Shown here in pieces: positions 9,389 to 18,705 of a DNA stretch of 64,000 bases. This DNA comes from G965247265 sp965247265 (GTDB taxonomy: Bacteria; Pseudomonadota; Gammaproteobacteria; UBA4575). Under the pieces are notes generated by a model. That model was given only the letters and a program-made list of their open reading frames with translations, made no database searches and was not told the origin of the DNA. Numbering within the stretch: position 1 is the stretch's first letter; each line of letters begins with the position of its first letter. The stretch is from the NCBI GenBank assembly GCA_965247265.1, contig OZ252002.1, positions 2,542,001 to 2,606,000 of the forward strand, in the 5' to 3' direction. The position numbers were made by a program, and so were the translations under genes.

Positions 9389-10462
9389 TTACACTGTTTT
9401 TTTAAGCGCAAAGGTTGCTGCCAAGATGACTACTATCGTAGGAAGAAACGCGCCAAGCATTGGGGGCAATTCATAAACAACACTGGCATTACTAAATATC
9501 CGACTTAGAAGGTGAAAAACTAAAGCAATACTAATACCAAGCACCATTCTCTGACCTAAACTACCTGCACGAACCGAGCGAAACACAAAAGGAACTGCCA
9601 AAAATAACATTGCGAGACCTGATATCGGAATTGCAAAGCGATTGTAGTATGCAAGTTGGAATCGTCGGGAATCTAACTCATTTTCATTTAAGTACTTTAT
9701 ATATTTTTTTAATTTACTGGCGCTCATCTGTTCCGGCTTAACTGTTATCACACCAAACAATTCTGGTGTCACCAAACGATCCCAAAATTCTTCCTCGGCA
9801 TTTACAGTTTCGATACCTTGCGATGAGATTAGGCTATGCTTAATATCGGACAACTTCCAAACATCATTTTCGTAAACAGCTTGCTTAGCGAAGCTAGTGC
9901 GTTTTAATCTATAATCATCATCTAGTTCATATATCCAAACATCTACCATACGAAAATCAGGATAAACTTCCTGAACATTAATATACCGTTTACCATCACG
10001 CGCCCATAGCCCGTGCGCAGAGCGAATGGAAATCTTTTTCATGTCGCTAGTTTTACCTAAACTACGCACATACCCTTCTGTCGTAGGAGCAATTGTTTCA
10101 CCAACCCAAATACTTAAAAGAATTAATACGATGCCTACTTGTAAAATAGCCCAAATTATTTGTAACTTACTTACACCCACCGCACGTAGCGCTACCAATT
10201 CACTTTTTGCTGCTAAATTCCCCAAACCCACCAAAGCACCTAAAAGCAATGCAGTTGGCATAAATTCATAAAGTCGTTGAGGCATTTCAAACAACAATTT
10301 TAAAATTGCATGCCCAAATGTAAATCCGCGTTTACCTATTGCATCCAGGTCATTAATCAGATCAATTACTGAATCAATCGAAAATAAGATAAATAACGCA
10401 AATAAGGTTCCAATAAATACTGTTTTCCCCAAGTATCGATTAAAATGGCTAACTAAATTCAT
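9389..10462 (-). CDS. lptG: LPS export ABC transporter permease LptG
   Basis: Inner-membrane permease of the LptB2FG transporter, which extracts lipopolysaccharide from the inner membrane. The 357 residues have the YjgP/YjgQ layout: membrane segments near residues 14-32, 64-80 and 100-120, a periplasmic beta-jellyroll domain of about 130-260, then three more segments at the C-terminus (about 270-355). The early sequence LNRYLGKTVFIG-like and EMPQRLYEFMPTALLLGALVGLG is typical of LptG. The start lies 3 bases after the lptF stop, so the pair is coupled. Confidence 0.93.
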   Translation of the reverse strand: MNLVSHFNRYLGKTVFIGTLFALFILFSIDSVIDLINDLDAIGKRGFTFGHAILKLLFEMPQRLYEFMPTALLLGALVGLGNLAAKSELVALRAVGVSKLQIIWAILQVGIVLILLSIWVGETIAPTTEGYVRSLGKTSDMKKISIRSAHGLWARDGKRYINVQEVYPDFRMVDVWIYELDDDYRLKRTSFAKQAVYENDVWKLSDIKHSLISSQGIETVNAEEEFWDRLVTPELFGVITVKPEQMSASKLKKYIKYLNENELDSRRFQLAYYNRFAIPISGLAMLFLAVPFVFRSVRAGSLGQRMVLGISIALVFHLLSRIFSNASVVYELPPMLGAFLPTIVVILAATFALKKTV

Positions 10463-10465
10463 TGT

Positions 10466-11533
10466 TCACACAACCATTCTTTGTCTATACATCAATACAA
10501 AAATGATGACCGCAAGCATGATATGCATTGAAAAAAGCCCCGGGATCACGGGAAGCTTGCCATCTGCCACCCAATCTTGGGCAAGTATTAATAAATTTGA
10601 ATAAATGAGGTAGATCGTAATCGCCACGCCAATTTTGGCGAATCGTCCTTGACGTGGATTAGAAATGCTAAGTGGAAATGCCAATAAAACTAGTAAAATA
10701 GCTGCAATTGGCACAGATATACGCCACTGAAATTCTGCTAAATCTTCTAAACGACCTGATTTTATAAGCTCCTTCGTAGTCATAAACTCTGGATCATTTT
10801 TGTCAACGGATAAGCCCAATCCATCAATGCGTATGGCATGCTGATTAAATGTCAGCACGGTAAAACCGCCTTCACCAGGCACACCCTGATAACGTTGCCC
10901 TTCACTCAAAACCAAAGATGCGCCACCTAGCTCTCTAACATATTCCTGTCGTGCTACTTTTGCCGTTTCTATTGCAATCTCATTTTCATGTTTCTCATAG
11001 ATGAAAATATTTTCAACGCGTTGTTTTTCTTTATCTGAAGATTCAATAAATACCACCCACTTGCCATGCCTAGACTCAAAAAATTGACCTGGTGTCAATC
11101 CGTGAATGTTCGTATGCCCTCTTGCATTAAGCTTAATTACTTCAATTTGTTTAGATGCCCATGGTGTTGAAAAAACACTTAAAACCAGCAAAATTACTAC
11201 CAATGGTAAAATTAGCAGGCTGGCATATTTAATTAGACCCAGTGAACTCACCCCACACGCTTTTACTGCATAAATTTCACTATCTCTATATAAACGACCC
11301 AGCACCAACATCGATGCTAATAATAAGGCAAAAGGTGTCAGTAAAATTGCCGATTTAAGAATTCCTAGGCTTAACAAAGAAATAACAATATCTGCGGGCA
11401 GTTTGCCGTCCATCACTTTCGCAAGAAGACTAACAAACGATTTGCTGACAATGACTACAATCAATATAACGCTTACAGCAATAAATGTTAGTGAAAGTTC
11501 ACGTGAGAAATATCGATTTAAAGTAGAAATCAC
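10466..11533 (-). CDS. lptF: LPS export ABC transporter permease LptF
   Basis: Partner permease of LptG in the LPS extraction complex. The 355 residues have six predicted membrane segments, three on each side of a periplasmic jellyroll domain (about 130-255). The N-terminus NRYFSRELSLTFIAVSVILI and the GRLYRDSEIYAVKACGVS coupling helix are characteristic of the family. It is first in the lptF-lptG pair and divergent from pepA, as in E. coli and Pseudomonas. About 100 bases separate the two starts and must hold both promoters, but no strong -35/-10 pair could be assigned. Confidence 0.93.
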   Translation of the reverse strand: MISTLNRYFSRELSLTFIAVSVILIVVIVSKSFVSLLAKVMDGKLPADIVISLLSLGILKSAILLTPFALLLASMLVLGRLYRDSEIYAVKACGVSSLGLIKYASLLILPLVVILLVLSVFSTPWASKQIEVIKLNARGHTNIHGLTPGQFFESRHGKWVVFIESSDKEKQRVENIFIYEKHENEIAIETAKVARQEYVRELGGASLVLSEGQRYQGVPGEGGFTVLTFNQHAIRIDGLGLSVDKNDPEFMTTKELIKSGRLEDLAEFQWRISVPIAAILLVLLAFPLSISNPRQGRFAKIGVAITIYLIYSNLLILAQDWVADGKLPVIPGLFSMHIMLAVIIFVLMYRQRMVV

Positions 11534-11633
11534 GCAGAATATCTTTTAATTGAGGTTAAAATTCGTTGGTTACAAACGTTACTATTTTAGCAATAATTAA
11601 GAAAATCAAGCCGCACAGTATATGAGGAGATTT

Positions 11634-13133
11634 ATGGATTACATAGTAAAAACCACAACTGTAGATAGAGAAGCTGCTGATTGCGTCATTGTTGGCATTT
11701 TTAAGCCAAAACGTTTAAGCAATCCCGCAAAAAAGTTAGATAGGCTTTACCATGGAAATATTTCCAAAATTTGCCAACGAGGCGCAATAGATGGAAGTTT
11801 AGGCCGCGTCGCAACCTTGCATAATTCCAGTCGCAGCAAACATGACTGTATTGTGGTTGTCGGATGTGGCGAGGAAAATGATTTTACAATCAGCACGTTT
11901 CAGCGTGCTCTGTTTGCAGCAGCCGCTGAAGTAAAAAAATCAAATGCGAGCGACGTAATCAATTGCCTGATTGAACTACCTGTAAAAAATGCAGATATGT
12001 TAGCTAAAGTCCAAGCCAGTGTAATTTCAATAGAAGGCTCTATATATCGATACACAGAAACCAAACCACATGCAGGAAAAAACAAACCGCATTTGCGAAA
12101 AATGAAGTTCTTAGCAAGCAAACGCAGTGAAGTCTCTATAATGAGAGAAGGACAAGAATATGGCGCTGCAATTGCTGGTGGGATGAGTTTAGCTAAAGAG
12201 CTAGGAAATTTACCAGGAAATATCTGTACACCTACATATCTTGCCGAAAAAGCCAAATCATTAAAAAAAGGTAACCGCAATTTACATGTCACGGTATTAG
12301 AAGAATCTCAAATGAAAAAATTGGGTATGGGGGCACTTATTTCTGTATCGAATGGAAGTATTGAACCTGCAAAACTCGTTACTATGGAATACAAAGGTGG
12401 AGAGCAAAATGAACGCCCCATTGTACTTGTTGGCAAAGGCATAACGTTTGATACAGGTGGTATTTCAATAAAACCTGGTGCATCAATGGATGAAATGAAA
12501 TTTGATATGTGTGGGGCAGCAAGTGTTTTAGGAACGATGAAAGCATGCTGTGATCTAGAGCTCCCAATAAATGTTATAGGTGTCATGGCATGTGCTGAAA
12601 ACATGCCAGGGGGCAGGGCAACAAAGCCTGGTGATGTTGTAACTACAATGTCAGGAAAAACAGTAGAAATACTCAATACAGATGCTGAAGGAAGATTAGT
12701 CTTGTGTGACGCCTTAACGTATGTTGACAAATTTAAACCGGAATGTGTTATTGATATTGCTACATTGACAGGTGCTTGTGTAATCGCTTTAGGGCATATT
12801 CCATCCGGATTAATGAGCAATGATGAAGAGTTAGCAAAAAATTTACTTGCTGCAGGCAACTTGTCTGGTGATCGCACCTGGCAATTGCCCTTATGGGATG
12901 ATTATCAATCTGAACTTAGTAGTAATTTCGCAGATATTGCAAATATTGGAGGGCGATGGGGCGGTACAATTACCGCTGCTTGTTTTCTTTCTCGATTTAC
13001 TAAAAAGTATCGCTGGGCACATTTGGATATTGCTGGAATAGCATGGCATAGCCATGGGCAACAAAAAGGAGCGACAGGTAGACCCGTTCCATTGCTCACC
13101 GAGTATTTATTACATCAATCCTATGAATTTTAG
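11634..13133 (+). CDS. pepA: Leucyl aminopeptidase PepA (M17 family)
   Basis: Cytosolic zinc/manganese aminopeptidase; in E. coli PepA also binds DNA as a Xer accessory factor and carAB regulator. The catalytic region has VGKGITFDTGGISIKP (catalytic Lys and metal Asp), MDEMKFDMCGAA and the family signature NTDAEGRLVLCDAL. An in-frame ATG lies at 11622, but the ATG at 11634 is chosen because a GAGGAGA ribosome site sits just before it (11625-11630) and the result, 499 residues, begins MDYIVKTTT. It leads a pepA-holC cluster, with 12 bases to holC. Confidence 0.94.
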   Translation: MDYIVKTTTVDREAADCVIVGIFKPKRLSNPAKKLDRLYHGNISKICQRGAIDGSLGRVATLHNSSRSKHDCIVVVGCGEENDFTISTFQRALFAAAAEVKKSNASDVINCLIELPVKNADMLAKVQASVISIEGSIYRYTETKPHAGKNKPHLRKMKFLASKRSEVSIMREGQEYGAAIAGGMSLAKELGNLPGNICTPTYLAEKAKSLKKGNRNLHVTVLEESQMKKLGMGALISVSNGSIEPAKLVTMEYKGGEQNERPIVLVGKGITFDTGGISIKPGASMDEMKFDMCGAASVLGTMKACCDLELPINVIGVMACAENMPGGRATKPGDVVTTMSGKTVEILNTDAEGRLVLCDALTYVDKFKPECVIDIATLTGACVIALGHIPSGLMSNDEELAKNLLAAGNLSGDRTWQLPLWDDYQSELSSNFADIANIGGRWGGTITAACFLSRFTKKYRWAHLDIAGIAWHSHGQQKGATGRPVPLLTEYLLHQSYEF

Positions 13134-13145
13134 ACTGACAGCTTT

Positions 13146-13571
13146 ATGCCACAAATAGACTTTTACGTCGCAAAAGAATCATCTCCGCAATTTGCGATGC
13201 GAACAGCATGCAGAATTACAGAAAAAGCATTTCATGCCGGCATGCGCGTACATATACAAACCGCAAATAGCTCTGCCACAGAAAAGCTGGACACCTTGCT
13301 GTGGACCTTTCGTAATCGTAGTTTCATTCCACATCAAATATTCGATGTCTCAGAATTAACTTGTTTGGTGACCATCAGTACCGATCATGGGCCCTCTAAT
13401 GCTGAGGTCTTCGTCAATTTATCTGACCAAATGCCTGAAAATATGAAGCGATTTCAAAGAATTGTCGAAATTATTGATAACAGCAGAGCATCAATCCACG
13501 CTGGTCGTGAACGTTACCGCTTTTATCGAGAGAATGGCATCAAACCAACACATCATGAAGTATTCTCCTAA
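13146..13571 (+). CDS. holC: DNA polymerase III subunit chi
   Basis: Chi subunit of the clamp loader; it binds SSB and, in E. coli, also pairs with the helicase YoaA. The 141 residues start with MPQIDFYVAKESSPQFAMR, and the sequence DTLLWTFRNRSFIPHQIFD is the most conserved part of HolC. It directly follows pepA and precedes valS with one small gene between, the usual gammaproteobacterial order. A YoaA homologue is encoded at 18.7-20.6 kb in this window. Confidence 0.92.
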   Translation: MPQIDFYVAKESSPQFAMRTACRITEKAFHAGMRVHIQTANSSATEKLDTLLWTFRNRSFIPHQIFDVSELTCLVTISTDHGPSNAEVFVNLSDQMPENMKRFQRIVEIIDNSRASIHAGRERYRFYRENGIKPTHHEVFS

Positions 13572-13598
13572 CAATAAATTACTGATTTTTAAGACCCA

Positions 13599-13940
13599 AT
13601 GGATGGAAACAACGCCAAAAAAGTACCTATTCTTGACCGCCTAATGGGCATCTCAATTGAAGCAAATGGAACCCTAGCGACGCCTCAAAACAATCTTGAG
13701 AGGTCAAAACCAGCTTCACCGAATGGCTTAAATTCGGTTGAAAACCAGCCGGAGTTAAATGTTGCTCAACCCGTTGATACACCTAAAAATAGACGTACTG
13801 ATAAATCCCTATTTGAAATTGAATTAACACAAATTGTTAATCGCATCATGACTCGACACATATTTGCGGCAAGCGAAGCTATTGTGAAAGAAGTGTTGCA
13901 CGAAGTGCGCTCAAGACTGCCAGGTCAAAGAAAAAGTTAA
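13599..13940 (+). CDS. Conserved hypothetical protein between holC and valS
   Basis: A 113-residue protein that I do not recognise by function. The first 65 residues are rich in Asn, Pro and Thr and look unstructured. The last 45 (KSLFEIELTQIVNRIMTRHI onward) form an amphipathic helical segment ending in a basic tail (RSRLPGQRKS). It begins 27 bases after holC, so it is in the pepA-holC transcript. Small genes of this size occur at the same place in other gammaproteobacteria such as Pseudomonas, which supports it as a real gene. The context suggests a replication or SSB link, but this is inference. Confidence 0.6.
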   Translation: MDGNNAKKVPILDRLMGISIEANGTLATPQNNLERSKPASPNGLNSVENQPELNVAQPVDTPKNRRTDKSLFEIELTQIVNRIMTRHIFAASEAIVKEVLHEVRSRLPGQRKS

Positions 13941-13986
13941 GCCAATAATTAGAGCTGACTAAGCCGACTCAGATTTTAGGATCCCT

Positions 13987-14008
13987 ATCACATCACACAT
14001 GATGTGAT
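13987..14008. promoter_or_regulatory. Perfect 9-bp inverted repeat upstream of valS
   Basis: ATCACATCA (13987-13995), loop CACA, TGATGTGAT (14000-14008). It lies 46 bases after the end of the small holC-linked gene and about 100 bases before the valS ATG. No T-run follows on either strand, so it is not a normal intrinsic terminator. It could be an operator-type palindrome or an mRNA hairpin in the valS leader. Confidence 0.5.
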
Positions 14009-14108
14009 TAATCATTTCCAAATACTTGCACTTAGTTGCCAGATCACTGCATCATACGCGCTCATAACTACGCAGCACTTATTCATCCCTCGTGAAAATT
14101 TAAGCGTC

Positions 14109-16889
14109 ATGGAAAAGACATACCAGCCTAAGGATATCGAACAAAAATGGTATCAATTTTGGAAAAGTAAAAATTACTTTTCTCCATCAAATCAAGGCGA
14201 CAATTCTTATTGCATCATGATTCCTCCTCCTAATGTAACGGGCGCATTACATATGGGGCATGTTTTTAATAACACGCTTATGGACTGTTTGATTCGCTAT
14301 CATCGTATGGCGGGATTCAACACATTGTGGCAACCCGGGACCGATCATGCAGGTATTGCAACTCAGATGGTTGTAGAGAGACAACTCAATACCGACAATA
14401 TTACACGTCATACTCTTGGTCGAGAAAAATTCATCAACAAGGTTTGGCAATGGAAAGAACTCTCCGGCAATACTATTTATAGCCAACTCGAACGCATGGG
14501 TTCATCGCTGGACTGGTCACGTGAACGTTTTACGATGGATGAAGGCTTATCGGAAGCAGTAAAACGTGTATTCATATCCTTATATGACGAAGGCTTAATT
14601 TATAGAGGTAAACGCCTTGTTAATTGGGATCCCAAGTTGCGTACCGCGTTATCTGATCTGGAGGTCATATCTGAAGAGGAAAATGGGCATATGTGGCATA
14701 TGCGTTACCCATTTACGAATGGAAATGGGTACCTAACTGTTGTAACAACTAGACCAGAAACAATGTTAGGCGACAGTGCAGTAGCCGTGCATCCAGATGA
14801 TGCTCGCTATAAAAATGACATTGGCAAATTAATTAAATTACCGTTAACCAATCGAGAAATTCCTGTCATTGCTGATGAATATGTAGACCCTGAATTTGGT
14901 TCAGGCTGTGTAAAAATTACACCAGCACATGACTTTAATGACTATGAAATAGGCCTGCGCCACAATTTAGAGCAAATAAATATCTTCACGATTGATGCAA
15001 AGATAAATCACAATTCGCCCGCAGCATATCAAAACTTAGATCGATTCGAAGCACGCAATAAAATTATCCAAGACTTAAAAAATGAAAACCTTCTAGAAGC
15101 AGTAAAAGATCATAAGATTATGGTGCCACGTGGTGATCGCACCGGTGAAATTGTTGAACCTTACCTCACTGATCAATGGTATGTAAAAATTCAACCTCTA
15201 GCAGATCCTGCGATTAATGCAGTAGAAAATGGAGATATTAAATTTGTTCCTGAAAATTGGAGCAAAACCTATTTTGAATGGATGCACAACATTCAGGATT
15301 GGTGTATCAGCCGTCAACTTTGGTGGGGGCATCGCATTCCAGCATGGTATGACAAGAGTGGAAATATATATGTAGCTGAAGATGAGTCATCTGTTCGATC
15401 TAAATATGACCTCGCTGCAGAAATCGAATTACAACAGGATGAAGATGTTTTAGACACTTGGTTTTCTTCTGCGCTCTGGCCATTCTCAACGTTAGGCTGG
15501 CCCAATCAAACACAAGAGTTAAAAGCATTTTATCCAACATCGGTGCTAATAACAGGTTTTGATATTATCTTCTTTTGGGTCGCTCGCATGATCATGATGG
15601 GATTAAAGTTTATGGGAGAGGTGCCATTTCATAAAATTTACATTCATGGATTAGTGCGTGATGCTGATGGACAAAAAATGTCTAAATCAAAAGGAAATGT
15701 TTTAGACCCAATTGACATCATAGATGGCATTGATCTGGAAACATTAATTGAAAAGCGTACCAGTGGATTAATGCAGCCTGAGAAGGCGTTAACAATTGAA
15801 AAGGCAACAAGAAAGCAATATCCGGATGGTATCAAAGCATATGGCGCTGATGCCTTACGATTTTCGTTTGCTGCGCAATCATCGACAGGGCGAGATATAA
15901 AATTCGATTTAAATAGAATTGAAGGTTACCGTTTTTTTTGTAACAAGCTATGGAATGCAACTCGATTTGTTCTAATGAACACTGAGTCAAAAGACATCGC
16001 CAATACAATTGATAGAGAAATATTAACACTAGCAGATCGTTGGATTTTAAGCAGACAACAGGAAGTTATCGATCTCATCCACAAGCATTTAAAAAATTAT
16101 CGCTTTGACTTAGCTGCACAGGAGTTATATAAATTTGCATGGCATGAATTTTGCGACTGGTATGTTGAACTATGCAAGCCAACATTATTTAAAGATGACA
16201 TTGACGAAAAAATAAAGCAAAACTCACGTCGCGCACTATTAGAAGTTCTAGAAACGTTGCTGCGCCTTCTACACCCATTTATTCCATTTTTAACTGAAGA
16301 AATTTGGCAACCTGTTGCTAAACAACTGCACATGTCTGGAGATTCGATTTCCTTGCAATCATTTCCACTAAGCAATAATGACTTTGTTGATATCAATAGT
16401 TTAAAAGAAATCGAGTGGTCAAAAGAATTCATCAATGGAGTGCGAAAAATACGATCAGAAATGGATATTGCACCAGGTAAACCATTATCTATATTAATAC
16501 AAAATTGGACAGATCAAGATCTGCACTATTATAAAGATAGTGATCGTAATATATGCGCTCTGGCAAAAATTGAAAATGTAGAATGGTTACAAAATGACAA
16601 CGCACCTGAGTCTGCAACTGCCCTTGTAGGAGAAATGAAAATACTTATTCCACTTGCGGGCCTTATTGATAAAGACGCAGAGATAACGCGACTTGAAAAA
16701 GAAATTACGAAACTCAATTTAAATTTAGAAAAAAGTAAATTGAAATTAAATAACCCAAATTTTTCAGATAAGGCGCCCAAAAAAGTTGTAGAGAAAGAGA
16801 AAACTCGTGTTACGGAACTTCAGTCTTTCTTATCTCAGCTGATTGATCAGCTTACTAAAATTAAATCTATAGCTGATGATAAAGTTTAA
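14109..16889 (+). CDS. valS: Valyl-tRNA synthetase
   Basis: Charges tRNA-Val with valine. A class I synthetase of 926 residues with the HIGH-type motif PPPNVTGALHMGHVFNN near residue 40, an editing (CP1) domain with TTRPETMLGD, the KMSKS motif GQKMSKSKGNVLDP near 525, an anticodon-binding domain and a C-terminal coiled coil (about 860-925) typical of ValRS. The frame is open upstream to 14004, but the ATG at 14109 (MEKTYQPKDIEQKWY) matches the usual ValRS start. Its stop is one base from the end of the converging DUF2007 locus. Confidence 0.96.
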   Translation: MEKTYQPKDIEQKWYQFWKSKNYFSPSNQGDNSYCIMIPPPNVTGALHMGHVFNNTLMDCLIRYHRMAGFNTLWQPGTDHAGIATQMVVERQLNTDNITRHTLGREKFINKVWQWKELSGNTIYSQLERMGSSLDWSRERFTMDEGLSEAVKRVFISLYDEGLIYRGKRLVNWDPKLRTALSDLEVISEEENGHMWHMRYPFTNGNGYLTVVTTRPETMLGDSAVAVHPDDARYKNDIGKLIKLPLTNREIPVIADEYVDPEFGSGCVKITPAHDFNDYEIGLRHNLEQINIFTIDAKINHNSPAAYQNLDRFEARNKIIQDLKNENLLEAVKDHKIMVPRGDRTGEIVEPYLTDQWYVKIQPLADPAINAVENGDIKFVPENWSKTYFEWMHNIQDWCISRQLWWGHRIPAWYDKSGNIYVAEDESSVRSKYDLAAEIELQQDEDVLDTWFSSALWPFSTLGWPNQTQELKAFYPTSVLITGFDIIFFWVARMIMMGLKFMGEVPFHKIYIHGLVRDADGQKMSKSKGNVLDPIDIIDGIDLETLIEKRTSGLMQPEKALTIEKATRKQYPDGIKAYGADALRFSFAAQSSTGRDIKFDLNRIEGYRFFCNKLWNATRFVLMNTESKDIANTIDREILTLADRWILSRQQEVIDLIHKHLKNYRFDLAAQELYKFAWHEFCDWYVELCKPTLFKDDIDEKIKQNSRRALLEVLETLLRLLHPFIPFLTEEIWQPVAKQLHMSGDSISLQSFPLSNNDFVDINSLKEIEWSKEFINGVRKIRSEMDIAPGKPLSILIQNWTDQDLHYYKDSDRNICALAKIENVEWLQNDNAPESATALVGEMKILIPLAGLIDKDAEITRLEKEITKLNLNLEKSKLKLNNPNFSDKAPKKVVEKEKTRVTELQSFLSQLIDQLTKIKSIADDKV

Positions 16890-16890
16890 T

Positions 16891-17208
16891 TTACCCTTCA
16901 TTATTCTCTTTTCCACAACTCCAACATAATTTAAATTGCCCTTCAACTTCTTGACCACAATTGCGACATGTCCAATTATTTTGTGTTGAATTTATAGATT
17001 GCAGAAAGTTATTTACAATTTTTGTGGCGGGTTATTTATCTTCTTTATCTACAATCCAAAGTTCAGGCCATACTTCTGTGGGTGGTAACTCGCCAACGCC
17101 ACCAGTAAGAAATTCATTTTTAATAATTGTTCTAATACCCTTTTCTTCTAGCAGCTCTTTAAGTTGATGGATAAATATTGGATTGGGCTCACTATATACA
17201 CGTTTCAT
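16891..17208 (-). pseudogene. DUF2007 / zinc-ribbon protein, interrupted by an in-frame stop
   Basis: Reading the minus strand from the ATG at 17208 gives 58 residues of a DUF2007 (putative signal-transducing) domain, with NEFLTGGVGELPPTEVWPEL as the hallmark stretch, then a TAA at 17032-17034. The same frame continues without another stop for 46 residues into a zinc ribbon, WTCRNCGQEVEG...LCWSCG, ending with TAA at 16891. Full-length family members join these two parts in one chain, so a single nonsense codon splits the gene. Each half is too short to be noticed alone. It ends the yoaA-tsaB-VOC cluster, 23 bases after the exported-protein gene. It could be a true pseudogene, a sequencing error, or a functional short DUF2007 protein without its zinc ribbon. 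Confidence 0.8.
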
Positions 17209-17231
17209 TCATTCATTGTAGCAAAACAGTA

Positions 17232-17588
17232 CTATTGAATTTTTAGCGTGTACATATTTTTACTTTCTCCAGTTTTCGAACAACTGGCTTTTAATATTAG
17301 CTCACTCGCACCTTGTGGTATTCGAACACCCATCAGATTACGCTTAAAGGGTTGTTCATCTACATGAGGATGATGCAATACACGCTCAGCTATTAGCTCA
17401 CCCTCAGGTGTATAAATACGCCATGCATCCGCATAATGATCCCAACCAGTATCAGCGTGTTTAACGGTTACAATAAAATTAAATTTTTGCGCAGATGTCA
17501 ATTCTGCTTGTACTTCAAGGATGCGGGCTTCACTTGCCATACATCCGGTTGAATAGAAAAATAGCAAGGCTACTAATATCTTTTGCAT
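17232..17588 (-). CDS. Small exported protein of unknown function
   Basis: A 118-residue protein with an N-terminal signal peptide (MQKILVALLFFYSTGCMASEA). The Cys at residue 16 is in a poor lipobox (STGC), so it may be soluble in the periplasm instead of a lipoprotein. The mature part has the conserved-looking stretches HADTGWDHYADAWRIYTPEG and RVLHHPHVDEQPF, followed by short beta-strand-like segments, suggesting an immunoglobulin-like beta sandwich; His and Asp abundance hints at metal binding (inference). Similar proteins of unknown function are found in Proteobacteria. It starts 2 bases after the VOC gene ends. Confidence 0.7.
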   Translation of the reverse strand: MQKILVALLFFYSTGCMASEARILEVQAELTSAQKFNFIVTVKHADTGWDHYADAWRIYTPEGELIAERVLHHPHVDEQPFKRNLMGVRIPQGASELILKASCSKTGESKNMYTLKIQ

Positions 17589-17590
17589 AC

Positions 17591-18013
17591 TTATTCCTTA
17601 GAAAATATTTGCTTCATATCTTTAAACGATTTAAATTCTAAGAAATTATTGCTTGGATCTTTTACAAACATAGTTACTTGTTCACCAATCTGCCCTTTAA
17701 ACCGGATACACGGCCCAATGTGAAAATTTAAACCTTCACGTTTTAAACGTTCAGCTAAATGCTGCCACTCCCCCCAGTTTAAAATAATGCCAAAATGACG
17801 GATCGGTATATCGTGCTCATCGACCAGGTTTGTTGGGGTAAACATATCTTCATGTTCATACAAATGAGCACTAATTTGATGTCCGTGAAAATTAAAATCA
17901 ATCCAACGTTCATTTTCACGTCCAACTATGCAACCCAAAATATCGACATAAAATTTTCTAGTTTCTTCTATATTATGTACAGGGAATGCGAGGTGAAAAA
18001 TTGATGTGGCCAT
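17591..18013 (-). CDS. VOC family (glyoxalase/bleomycin-resistance/dioxygenase) protein
   Basis: A 140-residue protein of the vicinal oxygen chelate fold, with two beta-alpha-beta-beta-beta modules: IFHLAFPVHNIEETRKFYVD-type start (first metal His near residue 7), HQISAHLYEH, then HFGIILNWGEWQHLAERLK and a C-terminal NNFLEFKSF with the metal-ligand Glu. Residues fit a metal-dependent enzyme, but substrate cannot be told from sequence. It is packed 2 bases after tsaB and 2 bases before the exported protein, so all are in one transcript. Confidence 0.85.
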   Translation of the reverse strand: MATSIFHLAFPVHNIEETRKFYVDILGCIVGRENERWIDFNFHGHQISAHLYEHEDMFTPTNLVDEHDIPIRHFGIILNWGEWQHLAERLKREGLNFHIGPCIRFKGQIGEQVTMFVKDPSNNFLEFKSFKDMKQIFSKE

Positions 18014-18015
18014 TA

Positions 18016-18705
18016 CTAAAAACTTATCTTTCGATTTGGCTTGACTGCAACATTATCTCTTATGTAAACGGGAATTGCTTGGACCGCTGAAACGCTTTGA
18101 CCTTGTACAAAGTAATTATTACCTAATTGTGCAACAAATTCTGCTTGCGGAAATTCATGTGCAAAAATTGTAATATTTCCTAACTTCTCATGTAATATTT
18201 GTGTATAGGCATCCCATCCACTCCCTATACCAATACTATGTTCACTAATCTTAGCATCAATTAAACTGGGGTTAATTACTTTCTCTTCGCCTTGCAGCTG
18301 CATGATTTTATTACTATCAAGTTGATATACCGCGTAATACACCTCTTGCATTCTTGCATCTATGCAGGGAAACACGCTGGACGCGTTATAATTCTTGTAG
18401 GCAGCCTGAGCAAGTGCAGCCAGTGATGAAACAGGAACTACTGGCAAATCCTGCGCAAGTGCAATCCCTTGCGTAACGCTGGCAGCAAGCCGGACACCTG
18501 TGAATGATCCTGGTCCTCTGCCAAATGAAATTAAATCTAATTGTGTAATACTAATTTCCCCTTGTGCAAGGACCTGCTCACACATTGATAATATGATTTC
18601 ATTATGTCGACGCGGAGCAATTTCGCTGACCACGTATACTTCATCGTTCACCATCGCTGCTGCTGAGCAGGATTCTGTAGATGTCTCAATGGCAAGCAAT
18701 TTCAT
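18016..18705 (-). CDS. tsaB: tRNA threonylcarbamoyladenosine biosynthesis protein TsaB
   Basis: Part of the TsaB-TsaD-TsaE complex that makes t6A at position 37 of ANN-decoding tRNAs. The 229 residues have the ASKHA start MKLLAIETSTESCSAA and the stretch LISFGRGPGSFTGVRLAAS, both typical of TsaB; it lacks the metal-binding HxxxH of the catalytic paralogue TsaD. It overlaps the end of the yoaA-like helicase by 20 bases, an arrangement also seen in E. coli (yoaA-tsaB). Confidence 0.93.
   Translation of the reverse strand: MKLLAIETSTESCSAAAMVNDEVYVVSEIAPRRHNEIILSMCEQVLAQGEISITQLDLISFGRGPGSFTGVRLAASVTQGIALAQDLPVVPVSSLAALAQAAYKNYNASSVFPCIDARMQEVYYAVYQLDSNKIMQLQGEEKVINPSLIDAKISEHSIGIGSGWDAYTQILHEKLGNITIFAHEFPQAEFVAQLGNNYFVQGQSVSAVQAIPVYIRDNVAVKPNRKISF

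Noticed and set aside
12308..12877. Open frame of 189 codons on the minus strand
   Set aside because: It lies wholly inside pepA, which has all its catalytic motifs; the minus-strand product shows no recognisable domain.
13941..14108. T-box leader before valS
   Set aside because: No T-box core or antiterminator/terminator pair is seen, only a simple palindrome; T-boxes are also rare in Proteobacteria.
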